A stretch of 19,804 bases of DNA from JAAYUK01 sp964392915 (GCA_964392915.1 CAYMRS010000047.1:1-19804), one strand, 5' to 3'. Shown: positions 1 through 8,292, counted from the stretch's first letter. Numbers and translations: made by a program. The notes: generated by a model not told the origin, from the letters alone.

Positions 1-77
1 TTGTTCGTCAGAAACACCAGCGTCTTGTTTCTTTCTTCATCATGGAATCTGATAATCAGATTTGGGTTTGGCGCCCT
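1..77 (-). pseudogene. Fragment of an IS4-type transposase (cut by window edge)
   Basis: Read on the minus strand, this stretch gives an open frame ending in IIRFHDEERNKTLVFLTN. It resembles the segment of IS4-family DDE transposases in which an acidic turn is followed by a VFLTNN-like strand. The frame is closed upstream by TAA at 78-80 and runs off the window at base 1. Joined across the later insertions (removing 85-1585), the outer IS end at 1626-1639 lies only about 125 bp from this motif, which normally sits some hundreds of residues into the protein, so the element is probably internally deleted. The family call rests on a short motif recognised from memory. Confidence 0.4.
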
Positions 78-84
78 TTATAAT

Positions 85-88
85 CTAA
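85..88. repeat. Target-site duplication CTAA, left of the IS5-group element
   Basis: CTAA here and again at 1433-1436 directly flanks the inverted repeats of the 1344-bp element. It fits the YTAR target of the IS5 group. A third CTAA at 1586-1589 flanks the neighbouring MITE. Confidence 0.85.
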
Positions 89-1432
89 CAGGCTGCTGAA
101 AAACTCGCATTTTTGCGTGCAACTGGCTCAAGTGAGCTAATCAACCATGGATTTGTGGGCAATATATGCGGGGTTGCCCTCTGATTCTGCCCCCCTGAGG
201 AGCTCATCAGGATTCGAGATGCTGAAGGTAGGGGCATTGGCCTCATGGAGTTGCCGCTTGCAACGTCAGTAATCGGGATATTCTGACCAGATTGTATGCA
301 GCTCCAACAAACAGTCCCTGTAATTCCGTCCGCTCAACGCCCTTGAACCGCGTTCGCCGGAACCCTCCAACAACTTTCATCCATCCGAAGATCTCTTCCA
401 CTTTCTTTCTGAGTCTCTGGCTGATTGTATACCCTTCGTGCCTGGAGGTTCTGCCGTCTATGGCCGATCCTCCTCGGCGTTTGTCATTCATGGCAACATG
501 CGGTGTGATCTTCCGCTCTCTGAGTTCCTTGATAAAGTCTCTGGTGTCGTAGCCCTTGTCTGCGCCGATCGTCTTGGGCCTTAGTCCTTTGAGTTTCTGC
601 CGGTCAAGCATGATTGGAACCGCTGTGCGCTCGCCATCCCCGGTTGCCTGTGTAACGATAAAATCCACCAGAATACCATTACGGTTCTCCATCAGTGCAT
701 GAGCTCCAAAACATAGCTTTGCTTCTTTGCCTTTGCCCTTCTTCATCAGAAGCGCTTCGGAGTCGGTAGTGCTTCGGTGCGTTTCATTGCATCGCCTTTC
801 CCCGTGGAAGTCTACAGATGGATTGCTTCTATCGTCATCGGTTTGGGGCCGATTGGTCGGGTCTTCGTCTTTGGGGCGAAAGCTCTTCATGCTTGCCCAT
901 GCTTCTATCAGCGTGCCGTCTACGGTAAAATGTTCATCACTGAGCAACTTCTCAGCCTCTGCTACACGAACAACTGCTTCAAAAAACTGTCGGGCCACAT
1001 CATGTTCAAGCAGACGATCCCGGTTCTTGGTGAATGTGCTGGCATCCCACGATGCTTCTTCAAGGTTCATGTCCAGAAACCATCGAAACAGTATGTTGTA
1101 GTCCAGCATCTCGCAAAACAGACGGTCAGAACGGATGCTGAACAGGGCAATCAGAAGTTGGGCTTTCAGAAGGCGCTCAGGAGGTACAGAGGGGCGCCCC
1201 GTCGTGCTATACATCTGCTCAAATACTTCGCTCAGATCTTTCAAAATGACATCAGTATGATCTTTAACTATTCGTAGCGGATGGTCTTGCGGCACTCTGC
1301 TGTCCAAGCTGAAACAGTGAAACATGAGCCCCTGTGGTTCGTTGATGCCTCGCACGTATCCTCCTCGATATTTGGCGCTCTTCAACTATACCGTACAGAG
1401 CACCGTCCTTTGAAGAGTTTTTCAGCAACCTG
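89..1432 (-). mobile_element. Complete IS5-group insertion sequence, 1344 bp
   Basis: The element is bounded by 18-bp terminal inverted repeats: CAGGCTGCTGAAAAACTC at 89-106 and the complement of CAGGTTGCTGAAAAACTC at 1415-1432, which match at 17 of 18 positions. It has 4-bp CTAA duplications on both sides and carries one intact transposase gene on the minus strand. Length, target choice and a single DDE ORF fit the IS5 group. Both ends, the duplication and the gene are intact, so the insertion is probably recent. Bases 107-242 are the non-coding end downstream of the transposase; I see nothing else there. Confidence 0.92.
243..1385 (-). CDS. IS5-family DDE transposase
   Basis: This is a 380-residue transposase of usual length for the IS5 family. 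An N-terminal helical region (about 40-110, with GRPSVPPERLLKAQLLIALF) is the family's DUF772-like part. The catalytic triad can be placed: Asp in HFTVDGTLIEAWAS (about 155), Asp in IGADKGYD (about 275) and Glu in KVEEIFGWMK (about 333). The frame is uninterrupted, so the enzyme is probably active. It is the only gene of the element at 89-1432. It may also act in trans on the two MITEs, which share its terminal sequence and target. Start: ATG at 1385 is the first in frame; an upstream TTG or GTG was not excluded. Confidence 0.93.
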   Translation of the reverse strand: MKSAKYRGGYVRGINEPQGLMFHCFSLDSRVPQDHPLRIVKDHTDVILKDLSEVFEQMYSTTGRPSVPPERLLKAQLLIALFSIRSDRLFCEMLDYNILFRWFLDMNLEEASWDASTFTKNRDRLLEHDVARQFFEAVVRVAEAEKLLSDEHFTVDGTLIEAWASMKSFRPKDEDPTNRPQTDDDRSNPSVDFHGERRCNETHRSTTDSEALLMKKGKGKEAKLCFGAHALMENRNGILVDFIVTQATGDGERTAVPIMLDRQKLKGLRPKTIGADKGYDTRDFIKELRERKITPHVAMNDKRRGGSAIDGRTSRHEGYTISQRLRKKVEEIFGWMKVVGGFRRTRFKGVERTELQGLFVGAAYNLVRISRLLTLQAATP

Positions 1433-1436
1433 CTAA

Positions 1437-1585
1437 CAGGTTGCTGAAAAAGGCATTCTTGGGATCAGCGGAGTCAATTTTGGGGGATGTTCCGACATGG
1501 ATTGCCCCGAGTTTTTCGATTCTTGAGCCTCTGAGAGAGTCGTTTTTAACTGTGCATTTTGCAACAGGAGTTTTTCAGCACCCTG
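1437..1585. mobile_element. MITE, long form (149 bp)
   Basis: A non-coding element bounded by CAGGTTGCTGAAAAA at the left and TTTTTCAGCACCCTG at the right, imperfect inverted repeats of about 15 bp. It is flanked by CTAA at 1433-1436 and 1586-1589. Its first 80 bp closely match the first part of the 90-bp copy at 18254-18343. Ends and target match the adjacent IS5-group element, so it is probably mobilised by such a transposase. The internal direct repeat GAGTTTTTC occurs at 1509-1517 and 1568-1576. Confidence 0.85.
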
Positions 1586-1625
1586 CTAATATCTGAGTCT
1601 TCAGGCTATGCACTTCTCTTTTTTT

Positions 1626-1639
1626 ACCGGACACTACTG
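1626..1639 (-). repeat. Outer end of an interrupted IS (CAGTAGTGTCCGGT on minus strand)
   Basis: ACCGGACACTACTG on the plus strand is the exact complement of CAGTAGTGTCCGGT at 19750-19763. Such sequences are typical of IS terminal repeats. Here the element would extend leftwards and contain the transposase fragment at 1-77, before the MITE and IS5-group insertions. I cannot name the family with certainty. Confidence 0.55.
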
Positions 1640-1681
1640 ATATTATATCGCAAAAGGGATTCCCGAAGAAGTTGATGCACT

Positions 1682-1707
1682 GGTCAGACTGCCGAAGCAG
1701 TCTGACC
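1682..1707 (-). terminator. 11-bp hairpin with UUCG tetraloop after the FadL-type gene
   Basis: On the minus strand GGTCAGACTGC, TTCG and GCAGTCTGACC form a perfect 11-bp stem closed by a C(UUCG)G tetraloop, one of the most stable RNA loops. It begins 12 bases after the stop codon of the gene at 1720-3012. No U-tract follows, so it may protect the 3' end or work with Rho rather than act as a classic intrinsic terminator. Confidence 0.6.
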
Positions 1708-1719
1708 TCACGAGAGCAT

Positions 1720-3012
1720 TTAAAACCTGTAGGAAAGATTCAGAGAAACCATGTGAAGACGCGACTTGTAGGTGCCGTTTGCTGCAGTCGCGGGGTTGAA
1801 GAAACCGTCTGTCAGGTTATCATCGATTGTATTGTTTTTCGTGCGGTTCAGCAGACGCTGATATCCGTAGCCTGCATCGATGCTGAGCGATTTCGTCGGC
1901 TTGATGCTCGCTCCGACAGTAAAAAGATGGCTGTCGGCATCGGGAATCGCCGGCTCAAACGTTGCGTCCGGTACGGCTCCGCGCTGATACAAATATCCTC
2001 CCATGAGCGCAACCGTATCGACCAGCTGGTATTTCATGCCGATCATCCCGGTCCATGTATCACGCCAGTTTCGAGGGGTTACTGCATTCATGCTGAAGAA
2101 TACGGGCTGACCAAACTGAATATTCAATTCCTTGAATGAAGACCATTGTTCCCAACGGGACGCGACCTCAAAAGTAAATGGGTAGAGCTGTCTGAAATAC
2201 ACTCCAAAATATGCCTGCGCGGGGAGATCGATTTTCGCGCGTCCCGTAGTATTCGGGAAAAGCAGGGGGAGCAGGGGCGCCCCGGCTGCCGGCAATTCGA
2301 ACGACGCATTTCCATCAATGGATGCGCGGATTTTGCTTCTGTACGAAAGACCGACTGAGATATCCTTTGCCGGCTCAATAAGAATGCCAAGGTTGCCGCC
2401 AATGCCGTCTCCGGACCCTTTGAATTTCTGCGAACCATCCGGCAAAAGAAATGCGGAGAAATCCATTTGACGCTCCAGGGTACTCTCCACCCGCAAATAG
2501 ACTGCGCCGGCAGCTACAGACAGCCAGGGTGTAACTCTGACGGACACTACCGGATTAAATGCCAAGGTTGTCAGTTCGGAGTTGGTGGCAAGATAACGGC
2601 CTTCCCAGTCTGTTGGCCACTTCGTTGACAGGCCGAACGGATTGTACATGCCAAAGCCGAAACTCAGCTTGTCATTCACCGCATGTGTGATATACAGATT
2701 GGAAGGGAAAAACGTCTGGCGCTCAGTCTTCGTTGTCTGTCCTGTCGAGGTGTTGGTAAATTGGCGGGACGGTATGATGAGCGTGGTGCCTAGTGAAATC
2801 TGCGTGCCTGGCAACTGGTTTATCAGTGCGGGGTTGAAGAATACGGCTGACGGCCCATCGGCATGAGCGATTGTAGCACTTGCCTGACTTGTCGACGCAC
2901 TGTCCTGCGTAAAAATGCCGAATCCGGAAGCATGGCAATCAACTGCGGCAAGTCCCATCAGAAAGCCGGAGACAATAACCAGGAAAGCGACCCTGACTCT
3001 CCTCATGTCCAT
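1720..3012 (-). CDS. FadL/OMPP1/TodX-family outer-membrane transporter
   Basis: A 430-residue outer-membrane beta-barrel of the family that passes long-chain fatty acids or aromatic hydrocarbons through the outer membrane. A signal peptide (about 1-28, RRVRVAFLVIVSGFLMGLAAVDCHA) is followed by the N-terminal hatch ASGFGIFTQDSASTSQA. SAVFFNPALI matches the conserved NPA region. The rest has alternating amphipathic strands, and the C-terminus ends in LNLSYRF with terminal Phe, a BAM recognition signature. Length fits the family. The start is chosen by GAGGAGG about 8 bases before the ATG. A TATAAT-like box on the minus strand at 3067-3072 could be its -10, but the -35 is weak. The substrate cannot be told from sequence. 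Confidence 0.9.
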   Translation of the reverse strand: MDMRRVRVAFLVIVSGFLMGLAAVDCHASGFGIFTQDSASTSQASATIAHADGPSAVFFNPALINQLPGTQISLGTTLIIPSRQFTNTSTGQTTKTERQTFFPSNLYITHAVNDKLSFGFGMYNPFGLSTKWPTDWEGRYLATNSELTTLAFNPVVSVRVTPWLSVAAGAVYLRVESTLERQMDFSAFLLPDGSQKFKGSGDGIGGNLGILIEPAKDISVGLSYRSKIRASIDGNASFELPAAGAPLLPLLFPNTTGRAKIDLPAQAYFGVYFRQLYPFTFEVASRWEQWSSFKELNIQFGQPVFFSMNAVTPRNWRDTWTGMIGMKYQLVDTVALMGGYLYQRGAVPDATFEPAIPDADSHLFTVGASIKPTKSLSIDAGYGYQRLLNRTKNNTIDDNLTDGFFNPATAANGTYKSRLHMVSLNLSYRF

Positions 3013-3227
3013 AAACTGCCCCTCCTCTCAAAATCTGGTTTCAATGCCTTGATAAAATCATTTGTTATTATACCGAAGAACTGCATATCTCTGCTCTTCC
3101 AACATGTTCATATCATTATGCTAATATTACGCAATAGATATATGGTTGTTTACAGCAGCAGGCATGCATTTTCGGTCAGTTCCCGCAATGCATTTGAGCT
3201 GCTCTTATCATTTCAGGGAGGCACTAC

Positions 3228-4037
3228 TTGATTGGATCGCGGTATCTGATGGAAAGTTCGGAGGAAGCTGAACGTCTGGACGTGAAAACTGATGTGAGCG
3301 CGGTTATCCGCCAGGCTCAATGGGCCGGAATTCAGCCTGGAATGCGCGTTGCGGACGTCTGTTGCGGTTCCGGCAAGACTTCAGCAGTATTTCACGGGCT
3401 TGTTCAGCCCGGCGGAAGCGTTATCGGCATTGATCAGTCGCCGCAGAGACTTGCTTTTGCATTGGAACGATATGGGGCGCAGGGGATTGAATTTGTCTGC
3501 AAGAATATAACAGAACCGCTTGATGATTTAGGGCAATTTGATTTCGTATGGCTCCGTTTCGTGCTTGAATATTTCAGCGCGAACGCTTTCGAAGTGGTGC
3601 AAAATGTTGCCGGTATCGTCCGTCCCGGCGGAATACTTTGCCTTCTGGACCTTGACCACAACTCACTGAATCATTATCATGCGCCGGCAGGGCTGGAGCA
3701 GACTATGCTTGACCTTGCTCAATTGGCAGTGGAAAAAGCCAATTTTGACCCCTACGCCGGGCGGAAGCTCTATTCCCACATATATCGCCTTGGCTATGAA
3801 GACATTGCTGTGGATGTCAGCGCACACCATCTTATCATCGGGGAACTGAAAGAGGCTGATGCGTTTAACTGGATAAAAAAGATATCGGTTTCCGCAAAAA
3901 ATCTCGGTTACGACTTTGGACGTTATGCAGGAGGATACCGGGAATTTCTGATGGAGTTTGAGGCTTTCTTTTGTGACCCTGGGCGCTTTACCTATACACC
4001 CCTCATTTCGTGCAGAGGCAGACGTCCCCGCATATAG
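3228..4037 (+). CDS. Class I SAM-dependent methyltransferase
   Basis: A 269-residue predicted methyltransferase. The Rossmann SAM site is clear: motif I VADVCCGSGKTS (about 42-53), the acidic end of strand 2 in VIGIDQSPQRL, motif III-like QFDFVWLRFVLEYF, and a post-motif VRPGGILCLLDLD. The C-terminal half has no motif I recognise, so the substrate is unknown. The start is TTG: AGGGAGG lies 6-7 bases upstream, whereas the first ATG (3249) has no site. It is divergent from the FadL-type gene and convergent with the HD-GYP gene, with only three bases between the stop codons, so it is transcribed alone. Class assignment is firm; a small-molecule or quinone-type methylase is only a guess. Confidence 0.85.
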   Translation: MIGSRYLMESSEEAERLDVKTDVSAVIRQAQWAGIQPGMRVADVCCGSGKTSAVFHGLVQPGGSVIGIDQSPQRLAFALERYGAQGIEFVCKNITEPLDDLGQFDFVWLRFVLEYFSANAFEVVQNVAGIVRPGGILCLLDLDHNSLNHYHAPAGLEQTMLDLAQLAVEKANFDPYAGRKLYSHIYRLGYEDIAVDVSAHHLIIGELKEADAFNWIKKISVSAKNLGYDFGRYAGGYREFLMEFEAFFCDPGRFTYTPLISCRGRRPRI

Positions 4038-4040
4038 TGG

Positions 4041-5969
4041 TCAGGCTGTGGATTCGAACCTCTTGTGATAGAATCGCAGAAAGGCATCGACAACCACTCC
4101 GTCGAAATGGATGCCTCTCTGGGATTCAAGCAACGCCAGAGCAGTCTCTTTTCGCATGGGATCCCGGTAATGACGCTTTGCCGTTATAGCCTCCACAAAG
4201 TCTGCGACAGCAATAATGCGTGCGCCAAGCGGTATGTCTGCTCCCTTCAGTCCGTCAGGGTATCCGGTTCCATCGTACCGTTCGTGATGAGCACCGGCAA
4301 TTGCCGGAACATGCTTGTATATGCCGTCAAATTCAATCTTCAGCAGGATGTCTTTTGTCTTTCGGGCGTGTGTTTTAATTATCTCATACTCTTCTGCCGT
4401 CAGTTCCCCGTCCTTTTTCAGAATGGCATCATCAATGCCGATTTTCCCGTAATCATGCAAAAGAGCCGCAACGCGGATTGCCTCGCACTCATCATCTGAC
4501 AGCGCGAGTTCCTCGCATATGCCGACCGCATATTCGGTCACTACTTCGGAATGGCCCGCCGTAAGAAAATCGCGTGCGTCGATGCTTGCAGCCAGAGTTT
4601 TCAGAATAGAGTAAAACTGTTTCTTGGCGGCGTTCGTCAAGAATAGATTGTGCATCGCAACGCCGATTTCCGGCGCAATACCCATAAGCAGGAGTTTATC
4701 GCTCTCGATCAGGGGTCTTTTCGTTTTGATATTGTCGACCGCAAGGACACCGAGGGATGTCTCTTCGTAAACGATAGGGCAGCAAATAAAAGAATGCGTG
4801 CCTATGTGTTTTGCGAATGCAAGGCTTCTGGCGGAGATGAGATCGGAGATATCGTCGATGTTATTCACCAGAAAAGGCTTCTGGTCATAGTATGACCGGA
4901 CAAGAACCCCTTTTGACTGCGGATTAAGATGAAAGTTCGTAGCCTTCAGGTAATGAAGCTGTTCGTCTGAATAGCCGAATCCGGCACGGAAAACCAGCTC
5001 GGTTTTCAGTTTATTTTCCAGCAGAATCATGCCGCGATCGAAATCGAGACGGCTTTGCAGTATGCGTGCGACATTTTCGAGCATGGCACTTTCCGGAATC
5101 TGCTTGCTCAGCGCATGACCGATTTCATTGATGACAAGAGCATTGTTATAATTGCTTGCGATTTTTTCCTGCTGTATTTCGACACTTTCCCTGAAATGGT
5201 CAATAGCAGATAATACTTCATGTTTTTCCAGAACTTTTTCATATAACACCATAGCCAGAACCAAAGCGAGAGCCCAGGGCGCAAGCGTTTGAATTGCAAA
5301 TGCGGCATTATAGAATGCCGCCAGCGCGCACAGAAGCAATGCGGCGGCAATGGTGACATTGCGGATGCGTTTCCAGATGTTCGATCTCAATTTTACTTCC
5401 CACGAAACTATATAACGGCAGACATTGCCGCCTTTAAAAATACACTCGGGGTGCTCGAGTGTCGTGTTGAGATGACCGAAGGACATTGGAATTGCCTCAA
5501 AATATCCCATGCGATTCTCACACTGAAAAGGTTTTTCCTGCACTCCTTCATGCGGCAATGCTGTAATTTCCACTACATTGTTTGAAATCTTCCGGGAACG
5601 GGTAATCCCGCCCTTCGTGAATTTTGGCATCCATTGGTCAATAAGTTCGTAAACCTTAGTGGGCCCTGCAAGATAAAGAAGAGCCTGTTTTGCCAACCCC
5701 ATAGCATCAGGGGAGACCGTATAACGTCCCGCTTCACGGGCAATATTCGGATTGCCCGTTGCCTTTTTGACCTTTTCATAAAACAGATCTACTTCAGCCT
5801 GGGTAAACCAGTGCCCCGGGTCGGCAACCTGATGCGCTCCTATCCCGGCAGCCTTGAGCAGTTCATTGATATTGATATAAGGGTAGCGAAGCTTTAAGAG
5901 CCTGACATAATTATCCAGTATGCGGCTGTTGTATATTCGGCTTTCAGGGCTGACACTCCGATTCGCCAT
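4041..5969 (-). CDS. Membrane sensor with V4R-like N-terminus, GAF and HD-GYP domains (c-di-GMP phosphodiesterase)
   Basis: A 642-residue signalling protein. Residues 15-190 form a sensor region ending in HPECIFKGGNVCRYIVSW, which resembles the cysteine-containing end of V4R/XylR-N-type ligand domains. Two hydrophobic segments lie at about 204-226 and 229-244, then a coiled-coil stretch (about 245-275). A GAF domain spans about 280-445 (ICCPIV, LGVLAVDN). The HD-GYP domain (about 450-640) is complete: H473 (AGHS), H505-D506 (LLHDYGKIGI), H534, H561-H562 and GYP at 569-571, plus D590. HD-GYP enzymes hydrolyse c-di-GMP to pGpG or GMP, and all metal ligands are present, so it is probably active. 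It lies 82 bp after the PilZ-GNAT gene on the same strand, probably co-transcribed. Confidence 0.9.
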   Translation of the reverse strand: MANRSVSPESRIYNSRILDNYVRLLKLRYPYININELLKAAGIGAHQVADPGHWFTQAEVDLFYEKVKKATGNPNIAREAGRYTVSPDAMGLAKQALLYLAGPTKVYELIDQWMPKFTKGGITRSRKISNNVVEITALPHEGVQEKPFQCENRMGYFEAIPMSFGHLNTTLEHPECIFKGGNVCRYIVSWEVKLRSNIWKRIRNVTIAAALLLCALAAFYNAAFAIQTLAPWALALVLAMVLYEKVLEKHEVLSAIDHFRESVEIQQEKIASNYNNALVINEIGHALSKQIPESAMLENVARILQSRLDFDRGMILLENKLKTELVFRAGFGYSDEQLHYLKATNFHLNPQSKGVLVRSYYDQKPFLVNNIDDISDLISARSLAFAKHIGTHSFICCPIVYEETSLGVLAVDNIKTKRPLIESDKLLLMGIAPEIGVAMHNLFLTNAAKKQFYSILKTLAASIDARDFLTAGHSEVVTEYAVGICEELALSDDECEAIRVAALLHDYGKIGIDDAILKKDGELTAEEYEIIKTHARKTKDILLKIEFDGIYKHVPAIAGAHHERYDGTGYPDGLKGADIPLGARIIAVADFVEAITAKRHYRDPMRKETALALLESQRGIHFDGVVVDAFLRFYHKRFESTA

Positions 5970-6051
5970 CAGCGTGCCGCCTTTCCCCTCAGATTAACGG
6001 GGTCTGACAGTCGCACGTGAAGCAGTGACCGCATCGATTGGGAACCCATTA

Positions 6052-8166
6052 TCATGCCGTAGTTTCTCTTTCATTTCGATGCGGAACGATTTCATCGATG
6101 TGATGAAGAAAGGCCTGCGCCCCCTCTGGAAGGTAAAGAACCCATGCGTTATAGATTTTCTCCATCGGGAGTCTCTTCTTCACCGCAAATTCCACAGGAA
6201 ACATCATAAGGGTAATCTCATCGTGGCTGACCAAGTGGGCTACCTGGGCCAGCGCTGCCGACACCAGTAACGTATCAAGCACGTCGTGTTCAATCGCAAA
6301 AAACTTGACACAGTCAATTACATTCGACAAGTTTATTCCGATATCGGTCGAGGTTAATACGATTACCGCATGGAGCCGGCCTTTGATAAGGAGCGCAAAA
6401 ACATGCCGCGCGCGGGAAAATCCGCTGTTCTCGTAAATCCTGTTCAGTGAATCAGCCGTGTATGTGTCTGTGGTGAGGTCAAGCGCCCGAAGCAGCAACC
6501 CTCCGCTGACGTGCTGGTAAAACTTTTCAAGCTCTGCGATGTCGGAAGGTCGGGCCGGAATGATTTCCGCATTTTTGAGCTGCAGAAAACTGCGCAGAGA
6601 TTCGGGCGGCAGATCGCTTTTAGATAGATGAGCGAATGCCATAGGATCAATCGTGCAGGCCTTCGAATTGTTCAGCTTTTCCTTGTATCCGCCGAACAAG
6701 CTTCGCGGAGTCCTGTTTTCCTGCCGGTAGTAGGCAAGCAGATAATCCATTGGCGTTCCATTCAGCATGTAGCATGAGTTAACATGCCAAGCCCCCTGGC
6801 TTAACACGGCAAGGCCGGCCCTGAGTCCATGAGCTGTTGCGGCCATGTGATGAAAAAGCCAGGTCTTTTCATATGCATGGATCATGGAGATGTGCCCCAC
6901 GAGTTCGCCTTTGTCCTGATAGGTGAAATGCCGGCAAATATCAGGATTCTTCAGGTACAGCTTCCTGTAGGTTTCCTTGAACTGGTCTCTCTGCCGTGAA
7001 ATGCTTTCGTACTTTTCCGGATAGACAAAGCCGCTCTCGAAGAAAAGCTGCCACAGAGCGTCCAAATCCACCCTGCCGCAGGTGTGCGTTTTGTCATTCT
7101 CCATCCGCGCTAAATAGTTTGAAAGCAGTGTCTGGTCCCGCATGCCCATTTCGAGATAACCGATCCCGCTCTTTACCGTCAAACGCTCTCCCTCTTCAGC
7201 AAGAACCCTGCTGTAGATTACCTGCCCCTTACAGGTATAAGAAGCGGTAGTTGCTATCTCGATGTGAATTTCCGGCAGAACGAGCCCCGGCACGAGCACT
7301 GAACTGTCATAATATTCATGTGCCGAAAAGCCCCCACCCGAGATTTCGTCAATCTGCAGATGAACCGGCTGCAGCGTCAGCGGATGAAGGAAGAAAACAG
7401 TCGGCGCCGGCATGGGTCGATAGCGGTGGCAGCGGGCTGCTTTTGCGCTGAAGCGGGGAACATTCTTTCTGAGCGGGCGCAAAACGATAACTCTTGTATG
7501 CGCATGATCAGTCTGACGTACGACTTGACATTCACCCGTAAAAATTATGTCACTGCCGCGTTTAAGAAGCACATAGAGATTTTCAGCAGCCTTCAGCCAG
7601 AAAAAAGGCTGTTTGTCATCATGCGCCATCACGACCGAAAACGAGACTGCATGGAAATCTCCCAGAGTCCCTCGAAAAAGAGTACTATTATGCATGAGTT
7701 CCACGCTTATATCAGCAGCGGAGGCATGACGTTTCACCGAACGGCAGCTTATCTGATAGCCGCTGTCAGCGATGCTGAAACTAATGCCTTCTCCGGAAAT
7801 GCTTTGCACCTCCGCTCCAACGGATATGAGTCTCAGGTCGTTATCGAGAAGAACGTTTACGAAACGGTAATCGGCAAGATCTAGGGGAATCTCAGCTTTC
7901 GACACCCAGACGCATTCAAGGTAGTCACTTAGGAGTGGCTGCGGCCGTGCCTTGAAACATACGGTCGTAGCGTAGCGGGGGTGCTGAAAAACAGCCCGGA
8001 TTGTACCGCCCCGGAAATTGATGAAATTAAGGATATTCGTGATCTTTTTTTTTGCTATCGGGCGGGAATGGCTATTTTCAGTATGCCTGCCGACTTGAAC
8101 TGAATGTGCTTCGCCTGGCACACTGTTTTTGAGGGAAGAGTCGTTGCCTTGAGTGTCGCTATGCAC
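6052..8166 (-). CDS. PilZ domain protein fused to GNAT-like acyltransferase domains
   Basis: A 704-residue soluble protein without signal peptide. Residues 50-230 look like a YcgR-type N-terminal beta domain. Residues 238-345 read as a PilZ domain: arginine-rich RCHRYR (245-250), then IDEISGGGF (272-280) in the place of the D/NxSxxG c-di-GMP motif, with Glu instead of Asp or Asn at the first position. Residues 368-690 resemble N-acyl amino-acid synthase/GNAT folds (FeeM-like), with strands ELVGHISMIHAYEKTWLFHH (421-440) and a second repeat HVFALLIKGRLHAVIVLTST (588-607). It may be an acyltransferase gated by c-di-GMP. The start is GTG at 8166 with AAAGGTG about 4-5 bases upstream. The fusion and domain borders are inferred by eye. 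Confidence 0.72.
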   Translation of the reverse strand: MHSDTQGNDSSLKNSVPGEAHSVQVGRHTENSHSRPIAKKKITNILNFINFRGGTIRAVFQHPRYATTVCFKARPQPLLSDYLECVWVSKAEIPLDLADYRFVNVLLDNDLRLISVGAEVQSISGEGISFSIADSGYQISCRSVKRHASAADISVELMHNSTLFRGTLGDFHAVSFSVVMAHDDKQPFFWLKAAENLYVLLKRGSDIIFTGECQVVRQTDHAHTRVIVLRPLRKNVPRFSAKAARCHRYRPMPAPTVFFLHPLTLQPVHLQIDEISGGGFSAHEYYDSSVLVPGLVLPEIHIEIATTASYTCKGQVIYSRVLAEEGERLTVKSGIGYLEMGMRDQTLLSNYLARMENDKTHTCGRVDLDALWQLFFESGFVYPEKYESISRQRDQFKETYRKLYLKNPDICRHFTYQDKGELVGHISMIHAYEKTWLFHHMAATAHGLRAGLAVLSQGAWHVNSCYMLNGTPMDYLLAYYRQENRTPRSLFGGYKEKLNNSKACTIDPMAFAHLSKSDLPPESLRSFLQLKNAEIIPARPSDIAELEKFYQHVSGGLLLRALDLTTDTYTADSLNRIYENSGFSRARHVFALLIKGRLHAVIVLTSTDIGINLSNVIDCVKFFAIEHDVLDTLLVSAALAQVAHLVSHDEITLMMFPVEFAVKKRLPMEKIYNAWVLYLPEGAQAFLHHIDEIVPHRNERETTA

Positions 8167-8262
8167 CTGTCACCTTTAGAGTATATTGAGGATACTGCTT
8201 GCATCAAGTCAAGCATATCTTGAATTTCGGAGCGGTTATTATGCTGGAGAGTGATTTTTGTT

Positions 8263-8292
8263 TTGGAATTCTCCAGCCGCGTCCGTTATAAT
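8263..8292 (+). promoter_or_regulatory. Sigma-70-like promoter of the outer-membrane protein gene
   Basis: TTGGAA at 8263-8268 and a perfect TATAAT at 8287-8292, separated by 18 bases. Transcription would start near 8299, giving a leader of about 65 bases that contains the hairpin at 8311-8334. Confidence 0.6.

Noticed and set aside
46..62. Near-perfect palindrome AATCTGAT-A-ATCAGATT
   Set aside because: It lies inside the transposase fragment read on the minus strand, and no second copy or operator context was seen.
777..1277. 166-codon plus-strand ORF
   Set aside because: Fully inside the transposase gene on the other strand; no ribosome site and no recognisable protein.
7318..7884. 188-codon plus-strand ORF opposite the PilZ-GNAT gene
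   Set aside because: The minus strand encodes a recognisable multi-domain protein across it; this frame has no family features.
8180..8202. Possible minus-strand promoter TTGATG-16-TATACT before the PilZ-GNAT gene
   Set aside because: The start of transcription would fall inside the ribosome-binding site of the GTG start, so either the promoter or the start would be wrong; not supported enough to list.
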